Shown here one piece after another: positions 16,321 to 25,050 of a DNA stretch of 51,830 nucleotides (position 1 is the first letter of the stretch; each line of letters starts with the position of its first letter). This DNA is from GCA-002712045 sp028112705 (GTDB lineage: Bacteria; Pseudomonadota; Alphaproteobacteria; Rhodobacterales; Rhodobacteraceae). The position numbers and the translations under genes are program-made. The notes below the pieces were generated by a model. That model saw nothing but the letters and a program-made list of their open reading frames with translations. It searched no databases and was not told where the DNA came from. The stretch is from contig JAOGYN010000014.1 of the NCBI GenBank assembly GCA_028112705.1, positions 1 to 51,830 of the forward strand. The letters run 5' to 3'.

Positions 16321-16797
16321 AGTAACCCTCTCTAAAACAAAAAAAATATAGAAATGCTTTATCAGTTAACGGGAGTTACACAAGCTCTTATGCTCTTATT
16401 AATTTTTATATTAGATATTATTACTGCATTGTTAAATCAAATGGCATAGTTTTATAAAATGCGTGAAAAAAATTACAAACCACTTCAAAATGCAACACTT
16501 TCACAAAAAATATTACTATGTGTAACTGCTCCTTTGTAAGCATCATGAAAAGGTTAAAATTTAGTCAAATTTATAAAATTTGATGTCTTTTTCCCAATAC
16601 TGTATGAAAAAAACAGGGTATGATCATGACATTTGCCCCTTTTATAAAGTAAAATTTAATAAACCCTATAATTTTGTCTAAATGACTGTCTCTTTCTATT
16701 CAAATTTGTTCACAACCTTACTCTCTGCCCAACATGATCTTAAACCAGTTCGTCGCAGTAAACATGGATTCCTCCCTTTTTACTATTTAATAATTTG
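16321..16797. other. Longest gene-poor stretch (477 bp)
   Basis: This AT-rich interval separates the Wzi-like gene and the small membrane protein gene. It contains a perfect inverted repeat, TCAAATTT-ATA-AAATTTGA, in the first half of the 16561-16620 line. It also holds a 31-codon plus-strand frame (16354-16449) that would encode a single hydrophobic helix but lacks a ribosome site, and the 15-codon minus-strand frame listed separately. I see no tRNA, riboswitch or conserved gene in it. Confidence 0.6.
16718..16765 (-). CDS. Possible 15-residue micro-ORF with strong ribosome site
   Basis: The frame MFTATNWFKIMLGRE starts with ATG at 16765 and ends in TAA at 16718-16720. It is preceded by a strong Shine-Dalgarno (GGGAGG, about six bases before the ATG), better than most real genes in this window. 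It begins 32 bases after the stop of the small membrane protein gene on the same strand, so it could be the last cistron of that transcript. I do not recognise it. It may be a genuine small protein, a relic or chance. Confidence 0.3.
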   Translation of the reverse strand: MFTATNWFKIMLGRE

Positions 16798-17094
16798 CTA
16801 CTTGATAATTTTAATCCTTCTTAGAAACTTTTTTTGCATATTGGAAAAATATTTAAATTGACCAGCCAAAGTTCCAAAAGTAATTAAAAGGATATTGTAG
16901 CAGATCAAGACTATTAATATTTTAACAATTAAATAAAATGGATAAAATGTAATAAAGCTTTTTAAATTAATAAACTGTATAATTGGCTCAGTTACCGTCA
17001 CAGATAAACTACCTGTAATAGCAAAAACAGAAAAAATAATAACAAGATGGCTTAAGGAACTAGCATGAAATACTTTTATCATCTTTTGCATCAT
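16798..17094 (-). CDS. Small inner-membrane protein (DUF6787-like)
   Basis: A 98-residue protein with two hydrophobic helices (about 15-36 and 48-77), an intervening P-I-I-Q-F segment, and a basic tail. The pattern I-T-G-S-L-S-V at the end of the first helix and G-T-L-A-G-Q-F-K-Y-F just after the second, followed by K-K-F-L-R-R, recalls the DUF6787 family of small membrane proteins, which I could not confirm by search. No signal peptide or catalytic motif is visible. Three closely spaced ATGs make the exact start uncertain. Neighbours (Wzi-like protein, GNAT enzyme) give no clear hint. Function unknown. Confidence 0.6.
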   Translation of the reverse strand: MMQKMIKVFHASSLSHLVIIFSVFAITGSLSVTVTEPIIQFINLKSFITFYPFYLIVKILIVLICYNILLITFGTLAGQFKYFSNMQKKFLRRIKIIK

Positions 17095-17143
17095 ATTGAT
17101 TTATCCATTATTTTTTTATTAACTTAAATAAAGTCAAAACGTT

Positions 17144-17590
17144 TCAAAACTGTCGCTCATAAATAATAAATGGAGCCAATTTTGCTATCTTATCATAAAG
17201 CACTCTAGCAGTTTTATTGGATTGCTCTGTTTGCCAGTAAACAGTGGGGCTATTGTTATCATCAGCAGCTTTATAAACTGCCTCAATTAACAAGCGTCCA
17301 GCGCCCTGCCCCCTAAACTCTGGTACTGTATATAAGTCCTGCAAATAGGTAGCATCCTCTAGTTTCCAATTATCATTATGATAAATGTAGTGCACTAAAC
17401 CAATTAATTTATTATCTGTTTCAGCTACAAAAGCATTTTGAGATTTTATATTAATATTTATTAATCTTTTAAACGTATTCTTGTAAACCTCTTCACTCAA
17501 TTGTGTTTCATAAAAAGTTAAATATTGTTGCCACAAACCACACCATTCCATAAAATCAGTTTCTGTTAAGCTTCGTATCAAAATTTTCAT
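17144..17590 (-). CDS. GNAT-family N-acetyltransferase
   Basis: A typical 148-residue GNAT enzyme. It has I-R-S-L-T-E-T-D-F at the N-terminal strand, V-A-E-T-D-N-K-L-I-G-L-V-H-Y-I for strands 3-4, and the acetyl-CoA loop as V-P-E-F-R-G-Q-G-A-G-R-L-L-I-E-A (R-G-Q-G-A-G), then V-Y-W-Q-T and N-K-T-A-R-V-L-Y-D-K-I for motif B. It transfers acetyl from acetyl-CoA to an amine; related proteins act on small molecules, polyamines or protein N-termini. It is a single gene, 62 bases downstream of sufS on the same strand. Substrate unknown. Confidence 0.88.
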   Translation of the reverse strand: MKILIRSLTETDFMEWCGLWQQYLTFYETQLSEEVYKNTFKRLININIKSQNAFVAETDNKLIGLVHYIYHNDNWKLEDATYLQDLYTVPEFRGQGAGRLLIEAVYKAADDNNSPTVYWQTEQSNKTARVLYDKIAKLAPFIIYERQF

Positions 17591-17652
17591 GCTTGCACCT
17601 ACACTATTAAATTTTAAAGAAATTTACTGTGCAATTATAAAAATTGCATTAC

Positions 17653-18873
17653 TTACTCAAATAATTCGTGAGCAAACTCTAGAGCAGAACTTAATTGGTC
17701 AATTTCTTCAGTAGTATTATACATTCCAAAACTAGCCCTACAAGTCGCACTAACTTTCAAAAACTCCATTAATGGTTGTGCACAATGATGGCCTGCTCGC
17801 ACTGCGATTCCACGTCGATCAACTATTGTCGATATATCATGGGCATGCGCATTTCCACGCATTGTAAAGGAAAAGATAGCACCTTTATTAGACGCATTGC
17901 CCTGAATATCCAACCAATCTAAGTTTCCTAATTTTGTTTGAGCATAAATTTTTAATTGCTCTTCATGCTTGTAAATATTTTCCATCCCAATCGACATTAA
18001 ATAATCAAGCGCGACACCAAGACCGATCGATTCTACAATAGGTGGAGTTCCAGCCTCGAATTTATGAGGTGCCTCATTATAACTCACAAATTCTTTACTA
18101 ACTTCTTTAATCATATCCCCACCGCCCATAAACGGTCTCATTTCTTCTAGTCTTTCTCTCTTAACGTAGACAGCTCCAGATCCAGAGGGTCCGTAAAGTT
18201 TATGCCCCGTGATCGTAAAAAAGTCACAACCAAGTTCTTTTACATTAATCGGCATGTGCACTGCAGATTGGCTCCCATCAACAAGCACAGCAATATCTCT
18301 ATCTTTAACACCTTCACATATTTTCTTTACATCAACTACGGTTCCCAAAACGTTCGACATCTGTGTAATAGCGATCATTTTTGTTTTCGACGTAATAGCA
18401 TTTAATACTTCTTGGGCCTCTAACTCTCCAATTGCATTTGGCTCCACCCATTTAAGCACTACTCCTTGACGTTCTCTTAAAAAATGCCAAGGCACTATAT
18501 TTGCATGATGCTCCATAACAGATAAAATAATCTCATCACCAGCTTTTAATCTTGGTGCGGCCCACCCATAAGAAATCATATTAATACCCTCTGTGGTACC
18601 AGAATTTAGCAAAATCTCATCAAGATATTCCGCACCCAAAAATCGTTTAACTTTTTCTCGAACAGCTTCATAATTCTCTGTAGCTAAATTAGATAAGAAA
18701 TGAAGACCTCGGTGCACGTTTGAATATTCATTTGCATAAGTGTTTGTAATTGCATCTATAACGCACTTTGGTTTTTGGGCAGACGCACCGTTATCAAGAT
18801 ATATTAACGGCTTTCCATGCACTTTGCGCGCCAAAATTGGAAAGTCATTTCGAATTTTTTCTAAGTCAAACAT
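17653..18873 (-). CDS. sufS: Cysteine desulfurase SufS
   Basis: PLP enzyme that takes sulfur from cysteine for iron-sulfur cluster assembly. With the start at ATG 18873 (MFDLEKIRNDFPIL; GAGG upstream) the protein has 406 residues. The cofactor lysine in I-T-G-H-K-L-Y-G falls at about 225 and the persulfide cysteine in R-A-G-H-H-C-A-Q-P at about 364. Both match the positions in E. coli SufS (406 residues, K226, C364), so this is group II and not IscS. A GTG at 18921 would add 16 residues not expected in the family. No sufBCD genes are in the window; alphaproteobacteria usually place sufS in a suf operon, so it may be a detached copy. Confidence 0.95.
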   Translation of the reverse strand: MFDLEKIRNDFPILARKVHGKPLIYLDNGASAQKPKCVIDAITNTYANEYSNVHRGLHFLSNLATENYEAVREKVKRFLGAEYLDEILLNSGTTEGINMISYGWAAPRLKAGDEIILSVMEHHANIVPWHFLRERQGVVLKWVEPNAIGELEAQEVLNAITSKTKMIAITQMSNVLGTVVDVKKICEGVKDRDIAVLVDGSQSAVHMPINVKELGCDFFTITGHKLYGPSGSGAVYVKRERLEEMRPFMGGGDMIKEVSKEFVSYNEAPHKFEAGTPPIVESIGLGVALDYLMSIGMENIYKHEEQLKIYAQTKLGNLDWLDIQGNASNKGAIFSFTMRGNAHAHDISTIVDRRGIAVRAGHHCAQPLMEFLKVSATCRASFGMYNTTEEIDQLSSALEFAHELFE

Positions 18874-18980
18874 TAAAACCTCAACCTCTACTCTTTTTTT
18901 TAAAAATAAAGAGTGTTTCACGATTATTTATCATACATTGATAACTAAGGCTAATATCTGTTTTGTAAATATTTAATATT

Positions 18981-19013
18981 AAAACTTATTATTAATATGA
19001 AAACTTATTATTA
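18981..19013. repeat. Short direct repeat between sufS and gamma-CA
   Basis: The 14-base sequence aaaacttattatta occurs at 18981-18994 and 19000-19013, a 19-base period. It is very AT-rich and most likely simple slippage; a regulatory role is not indicated. Confidence 0.6.
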
Positions 19014-19015
19014 AA

Positions 19016-19543
19016 TCATAATTTTATTAAGCGCGTTTTAAATTTTAACATATTTTTTTGATACCATAATGCAGAATTTGTTATCTCGTTAATTGCTTTA
19101 TCATCAAGTGGTTTAACTACCCGGCCAGGAACTCCCATAACCAACGACCCAGGTGGGATTTCTTTTCCCTCAGGTATGAGCGCACCAGCACCAATCAAAC
19201 AATTCTCCCCTATTTTCGCACCATTTAAGATAGTAGCTCCCATGCCAATGAGACTATTAGACCCAATATTACAACCGTGAAGCATCGCCTTATGGCCAAT
19301 CGTACAATTTGTTCCAATAATTAAGGGATACCCAATATCTGTGTGTAAAACAGAGTTTTCTTGGACGTTTGATCCAGTACCAATATTTATGACTTCATTA
19401 TCACCTCTTATTGTGGCACCAAACCAAATTGACACGCCTTCCTGTAAAACAACATTTCCAATAACATTCGCATCATCAGCGATCCAAAAACTATTATCTT
19501 TGGGTAGAACAGGTTGCATCCCATCAATTGCGTACAAAGTCAT
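19016..19543 (-). CDS. Gamma-carbonic-anhydrase-like hexapeptide protein (YrdA/PaaY family)
   Basis: A 175-residue left-handed beta-helix protein built of hexapeptide repeats (I-G-x-x-x/V-I-G-N-V-V type), followed by a C-terminal helix. Three histidines expected to bind zinc are visible at about 67 (L-H-T-D), 84 (I-G-H-K) and 89 (L-H-G-C). The family includes gamma carbonic anhydrases and thioester-active PaaY; many members are inactive as carbonic anhydrases. Its ATG overlaps the stop codon of gmk by one base (TAATG), so it is translated by coupling. The yicC-gmk-gamma-CA order is common in related alphaproteobacteria as far as I recall. Confidence 0.92.
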   Translation of the reverse strand: MTLYAIDGMQPVLPKDNSFWIADDANVIGNVVLQEGVSIWFGATIRGDNEVINIGTGSNVQENSVLHTDIGYPLIIGTNCTIGHKAMLHGCNIGSNSLIGMGATILNGAKIGENCLIGAGALIPEGKEIPPGSLVMGVPGRVVKPLDDKAINEITNSALWYQKNMLKFKTRLIKL

Positions 19544-20196
19544 TAGGTTTTTCCTTCAATTTCATTATATTCGTTTTGCAAATTTCGAACATGTTCAACA
19601 AGTTTTGGTTGACGTGTTCGTCTCATGCGCTCAGCAGCCAAAATCGTCTTTATAGCGTTTCCAGTTTCATCTAAATCCTCATTTATAAGAACATAGTCAT
19701 ACTCACCCCAGTGGCTAATTTCAGATTTTGACTTTCGCATACGATCACTCACAACCTCCACACTATCTTGGGCTCGGTTAAATAAACGGCTCTCTAATTC
19801 ATCAATAGATGGTGGTAAAATAAAGAAACTAATCACGTCGTCCTGCAAACTTGAATTGCTGATCTGTTGGCCTCCTTGCCAATCAATATCAAATAAAACA
19901 TCGCTGCCATTTTTTAATGCTTTTTCAACCGGCTGCACAGGTGACCCATACATATGCCCAAAGACTTCTGCATGCTCCAACATCATATCAGAATCTACTA
20001 AAACCTTAAATTCATCTACTGTGGCAAAATTATATTCCCGACCATTCTTCTCACCAGGTCTTGAATCTCTTGTAGTGGATGAAACTGAAAAAACTATATC
20101 CTCATCCCACTCCATTAATTCTTTAGCTAGAGAGGATTTTCCAGCACCCGAGGGGGATGATAGGATTATTAAAATACCACGCCTATCATTCTTCAT
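19543..20196 (-). CDS. gmk: Guanylate kinase
   Basis: Phosphorylates GMP to GDP with ATP, an essential step in GTP and dGTP supply. The 217 residues carry the P-loop S-P-S-G-A-G-K-S-S (about 14-22), the GMP-binding S-S-T-T-R-D-S-R-P-G-E and G-R-E-Y-N-F segments, and D-I-D-W-Q-G of the kinase core; the C-terminal R-M-R-K-S-K-x-E-I lid is also present. It begins three bases after the yicC stop and overlaps the next start, so it sits in the middle of a compact three-gene operon. A normal, full-length gene. Confidence 0.97.
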   Translation of the reverse strand: MKNDRRGILIILSSPSGAGKSSLAKELMEWDEDIVFSVSSTTRDSRPGEKNGREYNFATVDEFKVLVDSDMMLEHAEVFGHMYGSPVQPVEKALKNGSDVLFDIDWQGGQQISNSSLQDDVISFFILPPSIDELESRLFNRAQDSVEVVSDRMRKSKSEISHWGEYDYVLINEDLDETGNAIKTILAAERMRRTRQPKLVEHVRNLQNEYNEIEGKT

Positions 20197-20199
20197 AAC

Positions 20200-21093
20200 T
20201 TACTCCACATTTTGAACTTGCTCTCGCAATTGATCTATCACCACTTTTAGCTCCAAACCTATTTCAGTCAATCCAATATCATTTGCTTTAGAGCATAAAG
20301 TGTTTGTTTCACGATTAAATTCTTGAAGCAAAAAATCTAACTTTCGACCAGAAGGTAAACCTGAGTAAATTAATTTTTTTGCGCTCTTAACGTGGCTATG
20401 CAACCGATCAACTTCTTCAGAAACATCAGATTTTACTGTCAACAATGCAAGTTCTTGAGCCACGCGATCTTTATCAATTTGATCAACATTTTCAATTATT
20501 TTTCTTAGATTATTTTTAAATCGAGCACTAAGGTTAGCTTGTCGTTTTATTAAAACTTTATCTGTTTTTTCCAACAGATCTGAAATAAGATTCATATTTC
20601 TTAATAAAATATTTTTTAATTCTAAGCCCTCTTCAGCACGAGATTGTAAAAAATCTTCCAAAACTTTATTAAAGTTTACTATTAGTGGTCCTTTTACATT
20701 TTCAAAAACTAATTCTTCAAAATCACCATATTCTAACACCCCCTTTATCTTTAAATAGTCAGATGCTTTAGATGCAACAAGTGGAATGCCCTTATTCTCT
20801 GCTTCCTTTTGAATAATTTCTTGAGAATTTAATACTGACTTAAAAAAAACCTCATTCAACCGAAGACTTTCGCTAGTTCTCTTTATATCTTTCCGCAAAT
20901 TCAAAGAAATATTACCCCGGTTTAAAACCTCAGCAAGATTCAACTTAAATTGGGCTTCCAAGGCTTCAAATCCTTCAGGAAAGCGTGAACGAATATCTAG
21001 ACCTCGGCCATTAACACTTTTTAGCTCTAAAGAGAAATTAACATTTTCAGAAATCCATTCTAAAGATGCAAAGCCTGTCATGGAATTAACCAT
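20200..21093 (-). CDS. yicC: YicC-family endoribonuclease
   Basis: A 297-residue YicC/YloC protein, now regarded as an endoribonuclease involved in RNA turnover and envelope or stationary-phase phenotypes. The start M-V-N-S-M-T-G-F-A-S is family-typical, as are S-V-N-G-R-G-L-D-I-R, the S-R-A-E-E-G segment and the highly conserved C-terminus G-R-K-L-D-F-L-L-Q-E-F-N-R-E-T-N-T-L-C-S-K, which contains the acidic residues of the DUF1732 domain. It is the first gene of yicC-gmk-gamma-CA, as is common in proteobacteria, where it often accompanies gmk. Confidence 0.95.
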   Translation of the reverse strand: MVNSMTGFASLEWISENVNFSLELKSVNGRGLDIRSRFPEGFEALEAQFKLNLAEVLNRGNISLNLRKDIKRTSESLRLNEVFFKSVLNSQEIIQKEAENKGIPLVASKASDYLKIKGVLEYGDFEELVFENVKGPLIVNFNKVLEDFLQSRAEEGLELKNILLRNMNLISDLLEKTDKVLIKRQANLSARFKNNLRKIIENVDQIDKDRVAQELALLTVKSDVSEEVDRLHSHVKSAKKLIYSGLPSGRKLDFLLQEFNRETNTLCSKANDIGLTEIGLELKVVIDQLREQVQNVE

Positions 21094-21141
21094 TTTATAT
21101 TTTTACCATTGTTTTTAGTTCAAGTTATAAGATTTTATAAA

Positions 21142-22515
21142 TCATTGATTATTATCTAATTTTTGAGAAAATTTATTGTTTTGAGAAATTTCTTCAGCTA
21201 CCAGAAATGCAAGTTCCAAAGCTTGGCTAGCATTTAATCTCGGGTCGCAAGCTGTATGATATCTATCTGACAAATCTTCATCTGAAACTGCTCTTAAGCC
21301 CCCAGTACATTCTGTCACATCCTTACCTGTCATTTCAAAATGAACTCCACCAGGGTGACTGCCTTCCGCATTATGAATACCAAAAAACTCTCTTACTTCT
21401 CTTAGTACACTTTCGAATGGTCTAGTTTTGTATCCTGTTGAGGATTTGATCGTATTTCCATGCATCGGATCACAAGACCAAACCACCTTAAAACCCTCTT
21501 TTTCAACTGCATTAATGAGGTTAGGTAAATGCTCTCCAACCAATCCAGCACCAAATCTAGCTATTAACGTTAATCTTCCAGGTTCATTTTCTGGATTTAG
21601 TGCTTCAATTAATTTCAGAAGGTCATCCTTACTAATCGAAGGGCCGCACTTTAGTCCAATTGGATTTTGAACCCCTTTGCAAAACTCCACATGTGCGCCA
21701 TCAAGTTTTCGTGTCCGGTCTCCTATCCATATAAGGTGCCCTGAACCAGCGATAGGTAAGCCAGTAGTACTATCTATTCGACATAATGCCTCTTCATACT
21801 CCAATAATAAAGCTTCATGACTAGTATAAAAGTCAACCGCTCCTAAAGTATGAGAGTTTTTGCTTGTGACCCCCGCAGCAGTCATAAAATCAAGTGCATC
21901 TGAGATACGGTTTGCTACTGTTTCATATTTCTCTGCACCAGCTCCATCTAAAAAACCAAGCGTCCAACTGTGAACATGATGTATGTCGGCGTAACCACCT
22001 TGACTGAATGCTCTTAAAAGATTCAAGGACGCTGCAGATTGCGCATAAGCTTGCAACATTCTTTTGGGATTTGGCTTTCTAGCTTCAGAATTGAAAGCAA
22101 TATCATTTATAATATCACCCCGATAGCTGGGTAGCTCTAATCCGTTAATTATTTCGGTATCTGAGGATCTAGGTTTAGCGAATTGCCCTGCCATCCGGCC
22201 AACTTTTATTACAGGGCACTTTGCCCCATAAGTAAGGACAACTGCCATTTGCAACATAACACGGAACGTATCTCTTATATTATCTGCACTAAATTCCTCA
22301 AAACTTTCTGCACAATCACCACCTTGCAGCAAAAAACCTTTACCGTTTGCAACATCACCTAATTGCCGCTTTAAGCTTCGCGCTTCACCCGCAAAAACTA
22401 ATGGAGGATATTTGGAAAGCTGTGCCTCTACATCATGCAAAACTTTAGTATTTTGATAATTAGGCATCTGTACTCTTGGTTTTCTACGCCAATCAGATTT
22501 TTTCCAAATATCCAT
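21142..22515 (-). CDS. Class II 3-deoxy-7-phosphoheptulonate (DAHP) synthase
   Basis: First enzyme of the shikimate pathway: phosphoenolpyruvate plus erythrose 4-phosphate to DAHP. The plant/actinobacterial class II form is recognisable from the start W-K-K-S-D-W-R-R-K-P-R-V-Q-M-P-N-Y, then P-P-L-V-F-A-G-E-A, G-D-C-A-E-S-F, R-M-A-G-Q-F-A-K-P-R-S, C-D-P-M-H-G-N-T and G-S-H-P-G-G-V-H-F-E-M-T-G. I set the start at ATG 22515 because family members begin almost exactly there and GGAG lies a few bases upstream; the ATG at 22548 adds an 11-residue extension without support. The length of 457 residues is normal. It is divergent from the GlxA-type regulator. Confidence 0.95.
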   Translation of the reverse strand: MDIWKKSDWRRKPRVQMPNYQNTKVLHDVEAQLSKYPPLVFAGEARSLKRQLGDVANGKGFLLQGGDCAESFEEFSADNIRDTFRVMLQMAVVLTYGAKCPVIKVGRMAGQFAKPRSSDTEIINGLELPSYRGDIINDIAFNSEARKPNPKRMLQAYAQSAASLNLLRAFSQGGYADIHHVHSWTLGFLDGAGAEKYETVANRISDALDFMTAAGVTSKNSHTLGAVDFYTSHEALLLEYEEALCRIDSTTGLPIAGSGHLIWIGDRTRKLDGAHVEFCKGVQNPIGLKCGPSISKDDLLKLIEALNPENEPGRLTLIARFGAGLVGEHLPNLINAVEKEGFKVVWSCDPMHGNTIKSSTGYKTRPFESVLREVREFFGIHNAEGSHPGGVHFEMTGKDVTECTGGLRAVSDEDLSDRYHTACDPRLNASQALELAFLVAEEISQNNKFSQKLDNNQ

Positions 22516-22677
22516 TCTGACTCCAATTCCAACAAAAATAAACTTCAAATTTCAAAAATTCGGTTACAAACCTTAACTTAACCTCTTGAATAGGATTTAT
22601 AAACCTGTTTCTGCTTTACTAAGGCATACAATTTAAACGATTCTTAAGTAATTCGTTTCTTGTAAAGGTAGTTTGTA

Positions 22678-23670
22678 ATGGTAGAGCAAAATTTTACGCA
22701 AAAAAAACGGTTTATCTTTCTTTTATTAGATAATTTTTCATTAATATCATTTGCCTGTGCTGTAGAACCTTTAAGATTGGCTAATCGCTATCATAGCAGT
22801 GAGTATTATGAGTGGAAAAGTGCTAGTGAAACTGGGAAAACTGCTGAATGCTCAGCTGGCACGCAATTCCAAGTTGATATGGGATTAGAGGAGATCAATC
22901 GAAATGATACAATTATTATCTGTGGTGGAATTAACGTTAAAGAACACACTTCTAAACCTATTTTAAATTGGTTAAGACGAGAAGCTAGACGAGGTGTGCA
23001 TATTGGAGCCTTATGCACTGCAAGCTATGTTATGGCTAAGGCAGGCCTTTTGAATGGTAAGACAGCGACAATTCACTGGGAGAACTATGATAGCTTTGAA
23101 GAAGAGTTTGATGAAGTAGCACTCTCGAAATCGGTATTTGTGGTCGACGGCAATAGAAGCTCGGCGGCTGGAGGAATAGCGTCAATAGACCTAATCTTAA
23201 GAATTATTTCCGATGATTTGGGGCAAGATATAGCAAATACAGTGGCTGATCAATTGATTTATAACGCAATAAGAACTGAAAGAGATGGGCAGCGTCTATC
23301 AATTCCAACCAGAATTGGAGTTCGACACCCCAAGCTTTCACTAGTTATTCAAATGATGGAAAAAAATATTGAAGAACCTATTTCACCATCTATAATGGCA
23401 AGAGAAGTAGGCATGTCAACACGTCAATTAGAAAGATTATTTAGACGATACCTAAATAGATCTCCTAAAAGATATTACATGGAACTTAGATTACAAAAAG
23501 CTCGAAATCTATTAATGCAAACTGAAATGTCAGTAATAAATGTGGCATTAGCTTGTGGTTTTGCTTCACCTTCACATTTTTCGAAATGTTATAGATCTCA
23601 CTACAACACAACTCCTTATCGCGAACGTGGAGCCCAGGGTGGTAAGGATATTTTAGTTAGAGCATCTTAA
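22678..23670 (+). CDS. GlxA-family transcriptional regulator (DJ-1/PfpI + AraC HTH)
   Basis: A two-domain regulator of 330 residues. The N-terminal half is a class I amidotransferase-like (DJ-1/PfpI) domain with the nucleophile-elbow cysteine in I-G-A-L-C-T-A-S-Y (about residue 118). The C-terminal 105 residues form an AraC-type double helix-turn-helix: I-M-A-R-E-V-G-M-S-T-R-Q-L-E-R-L-F-R-R and V-A-L-A-C-G-F-A-S-P-S-H-F-S-K-C-Y-R. Relatives (GbdR, CdhR, ArgR-like) control breakdown of glycine betaine, carnitine or arginine. It lies immediately upstream of, and in the same direction as, the ABC importer genes, so it is a good candidate for their regulator (inference). AAGG lies about 10 bases before the ATG. 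Confidence 0.92.
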   Translation: MVEQNFTQKKRFIFLLLDNFSLISFACAVEPLRLANRYHSSEYYEWKSASETGKTAECSAGTQFQVDMGLEEINRNDTIIICGGINVKEHTSKPILNWLRREARRGVHIGALCTASYVMAKAGLLNGKTATIHWENYDSFEEEFDEVALSKSVFVVDGNRSSAAGGIASIDLILRIISDDLGQDIANTVADQLIYNAIRTERDGQRLSIPTRIGVRHPKLSLVIQMMEKNIEEPISPSIMAREVGMSTRQLERLFRRYLNRSPKRYYMELRLQKARNLLMQTEMSVINVALACGFASPSHFSKCYRSHYNTTPYRERGAQGGKDILVRAS

Positions 23671-23843
23671 CTTGGCGTGTTTTTAGACATTCTCAAATGA
23701 ATTTATTATTTTTTACACTATAAAACCCATAAAAAATTCTGCAAATCATCAAAAAAACGAATTATTTAACCAATAGAGACTTTTCTTTTTAGAAAAAAAT
23801 CAATATGCATAAGGTTCTGAATTATCCATGTAGGGAGAAAAAC

Positions 23844-25028
23844 ATGAAAAAGCTGCTTATAGCCACAACGGCATCAGCTCTTATTGCTGGCGCTGCGTTG
23901 GCAGAAGACATTAAATTAGGAATAGTATTTGGTTTTACGGGACCAATTGAATCATTAACACAACCAATGGCATCAGCTGCAGAAATGGCTATGAAAGAAG
24001 TATCCGATAGTGGTGCTCTTTTAGGCGGATCTTCTGTGACTTCTGTTAGAGGTGACTCAACTTGTATCGATAGTGCCGCTGCAGTTGCTGTTACTGAGAG
24101 ATTAGTAACATCTGACAAAGTAAATGGTATTGTTGGTGGAGACTGTTCTGGTGTAACTGGAGCTATGCTTCAAAACGTTGCGAGACCAAATGGTATCGTT
24201 ATGGTATCACCATCAGCCACATCACCAGCTCTATCAACTGCCGAAGATGACGGATTGTTCTTTCGAACAGCTCCTTCAGATGCTCGTCAGGGACAAGTTA
24301 TGACAGAGATCATAATGGAAAGAGGCATAAACACCGTAGCTGTTACGTACACAAACAGTGACTATGGTAAAGGACTAGCAGACGCATTTGAGTCAGCTTT
24401 CGTTGCTGCTGGTGGTACTGTAACAATCAACCTAGCGCACGAAGATGGCAAAGCAGATTATTCTGCTGAAGTTGGATCTTTAGCATCTGCAGGTGGTGAT
24501 ATGTTAGTTGTAGCAGGATACATTGATCAAGGTGGTAATGGAATTATGAGAGCTGCTTTAGATACTGGAGCATTCGATCTATTCCATTTTCCAGATGGTA
24601 TGATCAGTGTTAATTTAGAAGAAAACTTTGGTGACGAAGTAAATGGTTCTTCAGGTCAACACCCAGGAACAGACAGCCCAGGTGCAGCAAATGTAGCAGC
24701 AATGGCTGAAGCTAATGGTTTCGATGGTACTTCACCGTTCGCTCCAGAATCCTACGATGCAGCCGCGCTTATAATGTTAGCAATGCAAGCAGCAGGTTCT
24801 TCTTCTTCTGCTGATTACAAAAGCCATATTATGGGTGTTGCTAATGCGCCTGGTGTGAAGATTTTCCCAGGTGAATTGGCAAAAGGTCTTCAGATACTTG
24901 CCGATGGTGGTGAAGTTGATTACGTGGGCGGATCAGCAGTTGAGCTGATTGGACCAGGAGAATCTGCTGGTGCTTATCGTCAAATAATAATGAAAGATGG
25001 TAAAATCACGACGGCACAATATCGTTAA
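23844..25028 (+). CDS. Periplasmic amino-acid-binding protein of a Liv-type ABC importer
   Basis: The substrate-binding component, 394 residues. A clear signal peptide (MKKLLIATTASALIAGAALA, cleaved before E-D-I-K) precedes a type I periplasmic-binding fold: I-V-F-G-F-T-G-P-I, then G-D-C-S-G-V-T-G and V-S-P-S-A-T-S-P-A-L, which contact the amino-acid carboxylate in LivJ-type proteins, then Y-T-N-S-D-Y-G-K-G. The start is ATG 23844, with GGGAGAAAAAC just upstream; the ATG at 23805 would push the signal peptide inwards. Two cysteines (D-S-T-C-I-D and G-D-C-S-G) may form a disulfide. The ligand (branched-chain or other amino acid, or amide) is not decidable from sequence. The gene is followed by a strong hairpin. 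Confidence 0.93.
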   Translation: MKKLLIATTASALIAGAALAEDIKLGIVFGFTGPIESLTQPMASAAEMAMKEVSDSGALLGGSSVTSVRGDSTCIDSAAAVAVTERLVTSDKVNGIVGGDCSGVTGAMLQNVARPNGIVMVSPSATSPALSTAEDDGLFFRTAPSDARQGQVMTEIIMERGINTVAVTYTNSDYGKGLADAFESAFVAAGGTVTINLAHEDGKADYSAEVGSLASAGGDMLVVAGYIDQGGNGIMRAALDTGAFDLFHFPDGMISVNLEENFGDEVNGSSGQHPGTDSPGAANVAAMAEANGFDGTSPFAPESYDAAALIMLAMQAAGSSSSADYKSHIMGVANAPGVKIFPGELAKGLQILADGGEVDYVGGSAVELIGPGESAGAYRQIIMKDGKITTAQYR

Positions 25029-25050
25029 TTCTATTTGAAATATGATTATA

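Noticed and set aside
16354..16449. Plus-strand 31-codon hydrophobic frame MLYQLTGVTQ...
   Set aside because: No Shine-Dalgarno, T-rich; a single helix is expected by chance in such DNA. Mentioned only in the gene-poor region entry.
16682..16861. Plus-strand 59-codon frame MTVSFYSNLF...
   Set aside because: It has no ribosome site, overlaps the small membrane protein gene antisense, and its hydrophobic part is just the reverse of an AT-rich stretch.
22516..22548. Upstream ATG for DAHP synthase
   Set aside because: Class II enzymes begin near W-K-K-S-D-W-R-R; the extra 11 residues have no counterpart and GGAG precedes ATG 22515.
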